The notes below the pieces were generated by a model that was not told the origin of the DNA, did not search any database, and worked only from the letters and a program-made list of their open reading frames with translations. From contig CBFFYP010000040.1 in NCBI GenBank assembly GCA_965646165.1, positions 1-41,002 on the forward strand: a DNA stretch of 41,002 nucleotides, given 5' to 3'. Source of the stretch: MGBC114844 sp910585855 (GTDB taxonomy: Bacteria > Bacillota > Clostridia > Lachnospirales > Lachnospiraceae). Every line of letters starts with the position of its first letter. The stretch's first letter is position 1. A program made the translations under genes and the position numbers. Of this stretch, positions 33,985 to 41,002 are shown one piece after another.

Positions 33985-35017
33985 CTTGAATATATTTCAA
34001 CTTTCTATGTTGAAAAAAACAAGATACCTTTTCACTGTGTTTTTGTAAATAATGCATAAACCGCTCTGTTTTGCTGCAGATCTGTTCTTTGGTATGCGGA
34101 ATAATCCCGCTGTGTATGTTTTGTTTCAGGTTATGGTTCAAATATTCATCTGGATTGATTTCAGGGGAATAAGGTGAAGTGAAAAATAATTCTATTTCAT
34201 CCTTATGCTCTGACAACCATTCTGCAACAATCTTTCCATGATGGACTTTAAGATTGTCAACGATAAATAAGACTTTCCTGTCCGTGTCTTTTACAAGCCG
34301 TTCCATAAAGTCTATAAATCTCTGCTGAGTCATGTTCTCATCATAGCAGAGAAAATGGCAGGTTCCCGGATTACTGATGGCTGAAATCATATTAATCTTT
34401 TCCATTTTGGAAAAAGATGGTATGGTTGGAGTCTGTCCCTTTGGTGCAAATCCTTTGACATGGTATGCCTGATTATTTATTCCAGTCTCATCTCCCCAAA
34501 AGATTACAGCATCTTCTTTTTTTGCCTGTTTTACAATAGCAGGATATGTTTCATGCATAAATGTGTTCATCTTCACATTATCTTGGAAATATGCCTTTTT
34601 CGTTGGGCGTTGGCAGGTCATCCCCCATCGTTTCAGGTATTCGCTCATATTCCGGAGTGTAATGGTTATATTATATTTTTCCTGTATTAACTGGCATACA
34701 GCGGCACGTGTCCACAACATAAAGCTCAGCTTCATCTGGTCAGGTGTTTTGTCAATAAGGATGTTTCGGATCTCCTTTTCCTGTGCAGGCGTAAGCTGCC
34801 GTTTTTCGCCTGATTTACGGCCACGCTTTTTCTCCTTCAGACATTTCGTGCCCTCCTTTTTATACGCACTTGATATTCTGTCCACTGTCTGAATTGAGAT
34901 ATTGAGCGTTTCCGCAATTTCTTTATGCTTTACATGTTTTTTTAAAAGTTGTATCGCTTGTTGTTTAATGATTTTCCTTGTCTCTGGGGAGACTTTTAGT
35001 AAATTGATTTTTTCCAT
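33971..35017 (-). CDS. IS630-family transposase
   Basis: This 348-residue protein has an N-terminal helix-turn-helix (HKEIAETLNISIQTVDRI), a Lys/Arg-rich linker (KEKKRGRKSGEKRQ) and a Tc1/mariner-like DDE domain. The catalytic residues lie in WGDETGIN, FIVDNLKVHH and SPEINPDEYLNHNLK. It appears full length and intact. The -10-like TATAAT lies only a few bases before the ATG. Its right side abuts the 3' end of an IS5-type transposase gene. Clear terminal repeats were not identified. Confidence 0.92.
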   Translation of the reverse strand: MEKINLLKVSPETRKIIKQQAIQLLKKHVKHKEIAETLNISIQTVDRISSAYKKEGTKCLKEKKRGRKSGEKRQLTPAQEKEIRNILIDKTPDQMKLSFMLWTRAAVCQLIQEKYNITITLRNMSEYLKRWGMTCQRPTKKAYFQDNVKMNTFMHETYPAIVKQAKKEDAVIFWGDETGINNQAYHVKGFAPKGQTPTIPSFSKMEKINMISAISNPGTCHFLCYDENMTQQRFIDFMERLVKDTDRKVLFIVDNLKVHHGKIVAEWLSEHKDEIELFFTSPYSPEINPDEYLNHNLKQNIHSGIIPHTKEQICSKTERFMHYLQKHSEKVSCFFQHRKLKYIQDYGY

Positions 35018-35042
35018 ACTTCAATTATACCAAAAAGCCATG

Positions 35043-35937
35043 CTAATGAACAGAAAAAACATCAAATTTTAACTGCCAAAGTAATACCAACTGCATAACC
35101 TCTGCTTCAAGTTCCCTTAATTCATCAAATGACAACGAGGGAACACATAGAGCAATTTCATCAAGTGATAGCTTTCCCATTTTTATCATTCTTTCCGCTG
35201 TTTCTCTTTCCTCATTTTCACAATTCTTCCACAAACGACGATTCTGTTCTATCCACTCAAACGAACGCTCCACTACCCAACGTTTGGGAAGCACCTGAAA
35301 GGTATGAAGTTCCTCCCGTTTCACCACTTCCACTTTTGCATGTGGAAGAAGGGTTTGTACTTCCTTTGCAAAAGTTTCTCCCATATATCCTCCATCTACA
35401 AGAAATGTTTCCATCGAGCAAAGAGAATCTTTCTGACATTCGATCATCGAAATCGCACCCTTCCGATCGGTCATAGAAGCCTTACTGACAAAAAGGGCAT
35501 GTGGAAGACCCAACGTATCCACTACCATATGCAGTTTGATCCCAGAAACTTTTTTATGGTTGTCGTATCCTTTTTCTTCTGCAAGGTTCGTATTTTTAAT
35601 ACTTTTTGCATCGATTATCTCAAGAGAAGGTTTGTCTTTTTTGAGAAATTCATTCCGAAACCGAGCGATCCATTTTTTTTAAGACTCGATCCAGAAGACT
35701 TTCTCCCGTTTCATCCGGCTTCGACCAAATAGTAAAATAATAATAAACGAGCTTCCAATTTGGAAAATCAGAAGGCAACATTCGCCATGGAATCCCTCCT
35801 TTTAACAAGTAAAGAATGGCACAAAATATATCATATAAGTCTGTTTTTCTAGGACGTGTTTTCTTTTTGGCATGTTCTAGATCCTCTCGGATTAATTCAA
35901 ATTGTTCTCGACTAATGTCACTTGGATAATGGTGCAA
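35043..35937 (-). CDS. IS5-family transposase in two frames
   Basis: The first frame starts at TTG 35937, after GGGAG (MHHYPSDISREQFELIREDL), and holds the DUF4096-type N-terminus including GGIPWRMLP. It runs out of frame at an eight-A run (35673-35680 on the minus strand). The second frame continues KWIARFRNEFL, then IIDAKSIKN, and on through LFVDGGYMG-like FLVDGGYMG and ERSFEWIEQNRRL with the DDE Glu. It ends at 35043. The frames join by a +1 (or -2) shift on the A-run, as in IS5/IS427-group elements that use frameshifting or slippage. Alternatively it is a disabling indel. Confidence 0.82.
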
Positions 35938-36005
35938 GGATTTTCTCCCTTCTTTTTTTGCTATTATAACACATTGGGAAGAAAATGAAAAGATATTAGA
36001 CAGGC
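35938..36005 (-). mobile_element. IS5 right end inserted in a type A repeat arm
   Basis: Upstream of the IS5 start are TATAAT and a terminal segment that reads GAGCCTGTCTAATATC on the minus strand. Immediately outside, CTAAGACTTTCTAATCG matches the type A arm at 20720-20735, so the element landed inside a repeat. CTAA fits the YTAR target of IS5. The matching left end was not found and may have been lost to the IS630 insertion. Confidence 0.55.
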
Positions 36006-36501
36006 TCTAAGACTTTCTAATCGTTCTCTGAAGTCGCTGGCAAAGGACAGGAGCAAACCGCCTTTCGCTGTTGATTGGCTCACGATAAAAATGATATTTT
36101 CTTACAGAACAAGTTTTCAGCAAAGTTTAGACACCATTCTTCTTTTGTTTTTTGTTCCGGGATCAAGAAACAGCCAGATTCGAAAACGGTGAGCAGCCTG
36201 CAGTGACTTTGGAAAAAAGTTAGAAGTTCTTGGACTTCTGCTCGAAAACCTAAGATTTTTTTCACATCCTGCTTCCATGCAGGGTGTGAAAAAAAAGGGG
36301 CGTGTTTAGGGTTGATAAGGAAGAGAATGTCTGTGGCTGGGAAAAACCTTCCCTTACAATCTATTTCGTTTCGGATGAAATGAGGGCGAATTGCGCCCCG
36401 GTCTGTCTGGTTGGATGAAGGAAAAGGCAGAAGTCTTAGAACTTCTTGCTTTTTGGAAACGTGGAACAGCAGGCTGCTCACCGTTTTCGAATCTGGCGTC
36501 C
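36006..36501 (-). repeat. Composite element, type A truncated by IS5, type B complete
   Basis: 36006-36075 is one arm of type A (CAAAGGACAGGAGCAAACCG), cut off on the left by the IS5. The conserved spacer follows (36076-36163). Type B is complete on the minus strand, from GGACGCC (36501-36495) to GGCTGTTTCTTG (36175-36164). Its outer arms pair over ~30 bases (about 36172-36203 with 36466-36497). Its core contains CTAAACACGCCCC and the TCACA...TGTGA hairpin. Confidence 0.8.
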
Positions 36502-36611
36502 TCTTGAAAATTTTGAAAACTCTAAAAAGTTCTTATCTTATCTTCTTGTAAAATCAAAATTTTATCTTTTTATAAGTTTATTCTGAACCTGCTAATCTGC
36601 CAGAAAGGGAC

Positions 36612-36640
36612 TTGTTCCGTTGGTAGTTTTGTGTTACAAT
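36612..36640 (+). promoter_or_regulatory. Promoter of the pseudouridine synthase group
   Basis: TTGTTC (36612-36617) and TACAAT (36635-36640) have 17-bp spacing, 51 bases before the ATG. Confidence 0.55.
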
Positions 36641-36690
36641 CAAACGTATGGCAAAAAGCAAACGAATCGTTAGTGATAGTGAGGAAAATC

Positions 36691-37431
36691 ATGCGTTTAG
36701 ATAAATATTTAGCGGATATGGGAGCGGGAACTCGCAGTGAAGTAAAAAATTTAATAAAAAAAGGGTTTGTTACGGTAAATGAAACACCATGTAAAAATGC
36801 AGATCAAAAAGTAACAGAAAGTGACCAGATTGCAGTAAGAGGAATGATTATTTCTTATATTTCAAAGGAATATTATATGTTATATAAACCTGCAGGTGTT
36901 CTTTCTGCAACAAGGGATAAATATGAAAAAACAGTATTAGATTTGATAAATACGAAAAAACGAAAGGATTTATTTCCTGTCGGAAGATTAGATAAAGATA
37001 CAGAGGGGCTTTTATTGATTACGAATGACGGAGATTTGGCACACAGTTTACTTTCTCCAAGAAAGCATATAGGAAAGGTTTATTTTGTCAGATTGAACGG
37101 AGAGATTACGAAAGAGCAGATCTATCTTTTAGAAACGGGAATTAAATTGGAAGATGGAGTAAGAACACAGCCCGCATCTCTTAAAGTTTTAAATAAAAAT
37201 GAAGGCATATCGGAAGTGGAAATTACGATTTATGAGGGGAAGTTTCATCAGGTGAAGCGAATGTTTTTGTCAGTTGGTTTAGAAGTGATTTATTTAAAAC
37301 GTTTGTCTATGGGAAATTTAGTATTAGATGAAACTTTGAGAAAGGGAGAGTATCGAGTTTTGACAGAAAAAGAACTTGCTGATTTAAAGGAAATAACAAA
37401 AGAAAGGATAAAAAATGGAAGCGATATTTGA
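36691..37431 (+). CDS. rsuA: RsuA-family 16S rRNA pseudouridine synthase
   Basis: This 246-residue protein has an S4 RNA-binding domain (MRLDKYLADMGAGTRSEVKNLI) and the RsuA/RluB-type catalytic domain. The catalytic Asp is in VGRLDKDTEGLLLITNDG, followed by KVYFVRL and the C-terminal EGKFHQVKRMF. It isomerises uridine in rRNA; 16S U516 is expected from family membership. The ATG at 36691 has GTGAGGA upstream, and the longer frame from 36631 would overlap the promoter. It overlaps the HAD gene by 17 bases. Confidence 0.9.
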   Translation: MRLDKYLADMGAGTRSEVKNLIKKGFVTVNETPCKNADQKVTESDQIAVRGMIISYISKEYYMLYKPAGVLSATRDKYEKTVLDLINTKKRKDLFPVGRLDKDTEGLLLITNDGDLAHSLLSPRKHIGKVYFVRLNGEITKEQIYLLETGIKLEDGVRTQPASLKVLNKNEGISEVEITIYEGKFHQVKRMFLSVGLEVIYLKRLSMGNLVLDETLRKGEYRVLTEKELADLKEITKERIKNGSDI

Positions 37432-38086
37432 TAACCAAATCAAAGCAGTATTATTTGATTTAGACGGAACTTTGGTAGATTCTATGTGGATGTGGAAGGC
37501 GATTGATGTGGAATATTTAGGGCGCTATCAGATTGAACTTCCCGAAGATTTAGCGGAGTGTATTGAAGGAATGAGCTTTACGGAAACCGCCTATTATATG
37601 AAAAATAGATTTCAGATTCCAGAAGATATAGAAACGATGAAACAGGCTTGGAATGAAATGGCACATGATAAGTATGCTTATGAAGTTCCTTTAAAAAAAG
37701 GAGCATATGAGTTTTTAAAGCGGTTAAGACAGCGAAATATCCGGCTTGCGATTGCAACGAGCAATTCAAGAGAACTGGCAGAAACTGTTTTGCGGGCACA
37801 TCAGATCTTAGAGTGGTTTGATGCGATTGTGACTGGATGTGATGTGAAGATTGGAAAGCCTGATCCAGAAGTATATTTGACAGCAGCTCAATTAGTCGGA
37901 ATCGATCCAAAGGAATGTCTGGTATTTGAAGATGTTCCACAGGGGATTGTTGCCGGAAAGCGGGCAGGAATGAGAGTATGTGCAGTAGAGGATGCTTATT
38001 CCTCTCATTTGCAGGCAAAAAAACAGGGGCTTGCCGATTACTATATCAAGGATTATAATGAACTGATAGAACAAGGAGTTTTATGA
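37415..38086 (+). CDS. HAD-family hydrolase (beta-phosphoglucomutase-like)
   Basis: This 223-residue protein has HAD motifs I (LFDLDGTLVDSM), II (AIATSNSRE), III (KIGKPDPEVYL) and IV (VFEDVPQGIVAG). A helical cap lies between motifs I and II, as in subfamily IA/beta-phosphoglucomutase-like phosphatases. The substrate is unknown. Both ends overlap neighbouring genes, indicating a tightly coupled rsuA-HAD-ygiQ operon. Confidence 0.92.
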   Translation: MEAIFDNQIKAVLFDLDGTLVDSMWMWKAIDVEYLGRYQIELPEDLAECIEGMSFTETAYYMKNRFQIPEDIETMKQAWNEMAHDKYAYEVPLKKGAYEFLKRLRQRNIRLAIATSNSRELAETVLRAHQILEWFDAIVTGCDVKIGKPDPEVYLTAAQLVGIDPKECLVFEDVPQGIVAGKRAGMRVCAVEDAYSSHLQAKKQGLADYYIKDYNELIEQGVL

Positions 38087-40002
38087 TGAGAGAGGATTAC
38101 CTTCCCATTTGTCAGGAAGATTTAAAAAAAAGAGGATGGGACAGCGTTGATTTTGTTTATGTGATCGGAGATGCCTATGTCGATCATCCCTCTTTTGGAC
38201 ATGCGATTATCAGCAGACTTTTAGAAGCACATGGATTTCGGGTGGGGATGATATCACAGCCGGATTGGAGGAAAAAGGAGAGTATTTCTGTATTTGGAAG
38301 ACCAAGGTTAGGTTTTTTAGTAACTGGGGGAAATATGGATTCTATGGTAAATCACTATAGTGTTTCAAAAAAACGAAGACAGACCGATGCCTATACGCCG
38401 GGTGGAGTTATCGGGAAACGTCCCGATTATGCTACGGTTGTATATGGCAATTTAATTCGTCAGACTTATTCGGATATACCGATTTTAATCGGCGGAATAG
38501 AGGCTTCCCTTCGGCGATTGGGGCATTATGACTATTGGTCAGACCGTATCAAACACTCTGTTTTATTGGACTCGCAGGCAGATATTTTAATGTATGGAAT
38601 GGGAGAACATGCCGTAATAGAGATTGCAGAAGCGTTAGACAGTGGAATCAAGGTATCGGATCTTACGTTTATCAATGGTACGGTTTATAAAGCAAAAAGT
38701 TTGGAAAATGTTTATGATGCACAGATACTGCCTTCTTTTTCGGAGATTGTATCAGATCGGGAAGCATATGCGAAAAGTTTTTATACACAGTACTGCAATA
38801 CGGATCCGTTTTCCGGGAAACGACTGGCAGAACCCTATCGGGAAAATCTCTATTTGGTTCAAAATCCGCCTGCCAAGCCGCTTACCATGCAGGAAATGGA
38901 TGATATCTATGCTCTGCCGTATCAGAGAAATTTTCATCCTGTTTATGAAAAAGACGGAGGTGTTCCGGCTATTTCAGAAGTAAAATTTAGTCTGGTAAGC
39001 AATCGAGGGTGTTTTGGAGGGTGCAGTTTTTGTGCATTGACGTTTCATCAGGGCAGAATTCTTCAGACTAGAAGTCATGATTCGATTATAGAAGAAGCCA
39101 AACAGTTGATTCAGGAAAAAGATTTTAAAGGCTATCTTCATGATGTAGGAGGACCCACTGCAAATTTCCGGCATCCTTCCTGTGAAAAACAGTTATCGAA
39201 AGGGGTTTGTGCCCGAAAGTAATGTTTGTTTCCAGAGCCTTGTAAAAATTTAACGGTCGATCATCAGGACTATCTTGTGCTGCTTCGAAAACTTCGCAGT
39301 CTTCCGGGCGTGAAAAAAGTGTTTGTACGATCGGGAGTTCGATTTGATTATGTAATGGCAGATAAAGACCGAACTTTTTTAAAAGAACTCTGTCAGTATC
39401 ATGTCAGCGGGCAGTTAAAAGTAGCACCGGAACATATTGCCGATCCGGTACTTCAGATGATGGGAAAACCGAATAATGTGGTATATCAAAGATTTGTAAA
39501 AGCCTATCAGACCATAAACGAACAACTTGGAATGAAGCAGTACCTTGTGCCTTATTTGATGTCTTCCCATCCCGGTTCTACGTTAAAAGAAGCAGTGGAA
39601 TTGGCGGAATATCTAAGAGATTTAGGATATATGCCGGAACAGGTACAGGATTTTTATCCTACCCCGTCTACGATTTCTACTGTAATGTATTATACTGGTT
39701 TCGATCCTCGTACTATGAAAAAAGTCTATGTACCGATTAATCCACATGAAAAGGCAATGCAGCGGGCTTTGATTCAATATCGAAATCCGGCAAATTATGA
39801 TTTGGTTTTAGAGGCATTGAAAAAAGCTGGTCGTATGGATTTGGTAGGCTTTGAGAAAAAATGTCTGATTCGTCCAAAAGAGGATGCAGTAAAGATACAG
39901 AAAGCAAGAGCAAAGAAAAAAGAAAATGAATTAAAAAAAGCCAAAAAGAAATGTGGTACGATTCGAAATGTGCATAAGAAAAAAAGTGGTATAATTTCTT
40001 GA
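38083..40002 (+). pseudogene. ygiQ: YgiQ-family radical SAM protein, interrupted by one in-frame stop
   Basis: The two halves (38083-39222 and 39226-40002) are in the same frame and together make a full-length ~639-codon YgiQ/UPF0313 protein. The N-terminal region is followed by the radical-SAM cluster motif CFGGCSFC in the first half. The second half has RSGIRFDY-like RSGVRFDYVMA and KVAPEH. The break is TAA at 39220-39222, between GVCARK and CLFPEPCKNL; relatives typically have Gln there (NRQCLFP), so CAA to TAA is the simplest cause. AAGGAG precedes the start, which overlaps the HAD stop. The rest of the sequence is undegraded, so the mutation is recent, a sequencing error, or read through. 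The basic Lys-rich C-terminus is typical. Confidence 0.9.
39987..39995 (+). promoter_or_regulatory. Extended -10 inside the 3' end of ygiQ
   Basis: TGGTATAAT is an extended -10 (TGnTATAAT) 87 bases upstream of the SDR gene. No strong -35 is evident, which is usual for extended -10 promoters. Confidence 0.4.
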
Positions 40003-40005
40003 TGG

Positions 40006-40030
40006 GGATGCCGAAAAAATAGTGACATAT
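40006..40030 (+). repeat. Degenerate GGACGCC-type end after ygiQ
   Basis: GGATGCCG starts three bases after the ygiQ stop, on the same strand, matching the position and start of other family members. No returning arm is seen. Confidence 0.35.
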
Positions 40031-40081
40031 TTGTTGTAGCGCAAAGATGGATTTGTTCGCTACAGAAAGGAGATAGACTAT

Positions 40082-40831
40082 ATGAAGATTGCGATTGTAA
40101 CGGGGGCTTCTTCTGGGTTGGGACGGGAATTTGTGCGGTTGATAGCACAGAAATTGAATACTGTAGAAGAAATCTGGGTTGTGGCAAGACGGATGGAACG
40201 TTTGAAAGAATTAGAGAAAGAAGTAAAAATTCCGCTGATTCCTTTTGGACTGGATCTAGAGAAGGAAGATTGGATGGATTTTATGGAGCGGACATTAAAA
40301 GAAAGACAGCCAAAGGTAAAAATGTTGGTAAATTGTGCCGGGTTTGGAAAAATTGGAGAGTTTGATCAAGTTTCTTTGCAGCAGGTTGTTGGAATGGTAG
40401 ATGTCAATTGTCGGGCATTGACGGCTATGACTTATTTGGTATTGCCTTATATGGCGGAAAATTCCAGAATTATTCAGCTTGCTTCCGCTGCTGCTTTTTT
40501 GCCGCAGCCGCAGTTTTCTGTCTATGCGGCAACAAAATCCTATGTGCTTAGTTTTTCTCGTGCTCTTTATGAAGAGGTAAAAGGAAGAGGAATTGCAGTA
40601 ACTGCAGTATGCCCCGGTCCTGTTCAGACGGAGTTTTTTTCGATTGCAGAAGAGAAAGGAGAGATTGCTCTTTATAAAAAACTGGTTATGGCAGATCCAA
40701 AAAAGGTGGTGCGAAAAGCATTTCGAGATTCGCTGCAGCGAAAAAGTGTTTCGGTTTATGGAGGTGTGATGAAAGGATTTTCTTGGATTTGTAAGATTTT
40801 GCCTCATGAATGGATTCTGCGGTTTTTATGA
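40082..40831 (+). CDS. Short-chain dehydrogenase/reductase
   Basis: This 249-residue protein has classical SDR motifs: VTGASSGLGREF for cofactor binding, LVNCAGFG in place of NNAG, catalytic Ser in LASAAAFL, and YAATK with the active Tyr and Lys, followed by CPGPVQTEF. Arg residues after the first strand (VVARRMERL) suggest NADP(H) preference. The substrate is unknown. AAAGGAG precedes the ATG. It is a single gene between ygiQ and an insertion-sequence terminus. Confidence 0.92.
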   Translation: MKIAIVTGASSGLGREFVRLIAQKLNTVEEIWVVARRMERLKELEKEVKIPLIPFGLDLEKEDWMDFMERTLKERQPKVKMLVNCAGFGKIGEFDQVSLQQVVGMVDVNCRALTAMTYLVLPYMAENSRIIQLASAAAFLPQPQFSVYAATKSYVLSFSRALYEEVKGRGIAVTAVCPGPVQTEFFSIAEEKGEIALYKKLVMADPKKVVRKAFRDSLQRKSVSVYGGVMKGFSWICKILPHEWILRFL

Positions 40832-40843
40832 TATAGAAAGAAT

Positions 40844-41002
40844 GGACTACTTGTCAACTACCCATCCCCTAAAGGGAATGGGCTTGTAAAAGCCTATAGT
40901 TGACTAGCCTAAGTTTTAACAAACTACGTTATACAAGAATATATAGTTACCTACAGATGTTATGCCAAGTCTGTAGCTCTAAGGTATATGTTTAAACAGT
41001 CC
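40844..41002 (+). mobile_element. Structured end of an IS200/IS605-type element, possible omega-RNA
   Basis: An 8-bp stem GTCAACTA/TAGTTGAC (40853-40860 with 40897-40904) encloses two hairpins: CCCAT.CCC/GGG.ATGGG and GGCTT/AAGCC. A further hairpin CTACAGA/TCTGTAG lies near 40963-40987. Such compact multi-hairpin termini are typical of RNA-guided transposon-associated nuclease elements (TnpB right ends, or the IscB guide RNA that precedes iscB). Because a complete SDR gene lies just to the left, any nuclease gene must lie beyond the right edge. The family assignment is from memory of similar sequences and remains tentative. Confidence 0.45.

Noticed and set aside
33718..34059. Plus-strand open frame across the fourth ~155-bp repeat
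   Set aside because: It is translation of the repeat itself and of the antisense side of the IS630 gene.
39220..39222. Recoded stop (selenocysteine or pyrrolysine) in ygiQ
   Set aside because: The codon is TAA, which is not used for either residue, and relatives have Gln at this position.

Overview
This window looks like the chromosome of a low-GC, endospore-forming Firmicute, most likely a member of the Lachnospiraceae (Clostridia). The clues are AGGAGG-type ribosome binding sites, AT-rich coding sequence, a YlbJ sporulation protein beside rsmD-coaD, an LCP-family wall enzyme, and lachnospiral-style surface proteins. The exact genus cannot be fixed from the sequence alone.

Layout. 1-572 is a composite inverted-repeat element that runs off the left edge. 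707-6236 holds a zinc-finger/membrane anti-sigma-like protein, polA, coaE and an FtsA/PilM-type actin-like ATPase. 6424-8922 encodes a bacterial homologue of the eukaryotic major vault protein. A HipA-like kinase follows at 8971-10083. 10116-14965 is accessory: an insertion-sequence graveyard with a TnpB fragment, a 1,084-residue secreted surface protein and an orphan IS607 TnpA. 15008-20424 carries pncB and then a TPP-riboswitch-controlled thiamine operon (thiM-thiE-thiD-thiC) without thiazole-synthesis genes. A second composite repeat lies at 20445-20981. It is followed by an HD alarmone-type hydrolase, a cyclophilin lipoprotein and a GNAT acetyltransferase. 23034-24024 is bounded by two copies of a ~155-bp structured repeat and contains a gene remnant. 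Next come a GH2 glycosidase (minus), rsmD-coaD-coiled-coil protein, ylbJ (minus), an M20 Xaa-His dipeptidase, an LCP protein, an M23 peptidase and an ADP-ribosylglycohydrolase (minus). 33946-36005 holds IS630-type and IS5-type transposase genes. The right end has an RsuA-type pseudouridine synthase, a HAD phosphatase, a ygiQ radical-SAM gene broken by one stop codon, an SDR oxidoreductase and, at the edge, a folded RNA-like insertion-sequence terminus.

The most unusual feature is a superfamily of at least a dozen repeats that begin GGACGCC/T and, in full copies, usually end GGCTGT(GTA)TTTC. Their outer stems differ completely between copies but stay self-complementary within each copy, while the cores are conserved. 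Most begin a few bases after a stop codon, on the same strand as that gene. This pattern suggests mobile, transcribed structured elements living in 3' untranslated regions. The second standout is the vault-protein homologue next to the actin-like ATPase.

Co-operating genes: thiC/thiD make and phosphorylate the pyrimidine, thiM salvages the thiazole and thiE joins them. coaD and coaE, at separate loci, supply the last two steps of coenzyme A synthesis. The LCP and M23 proteins act on the cell wall.
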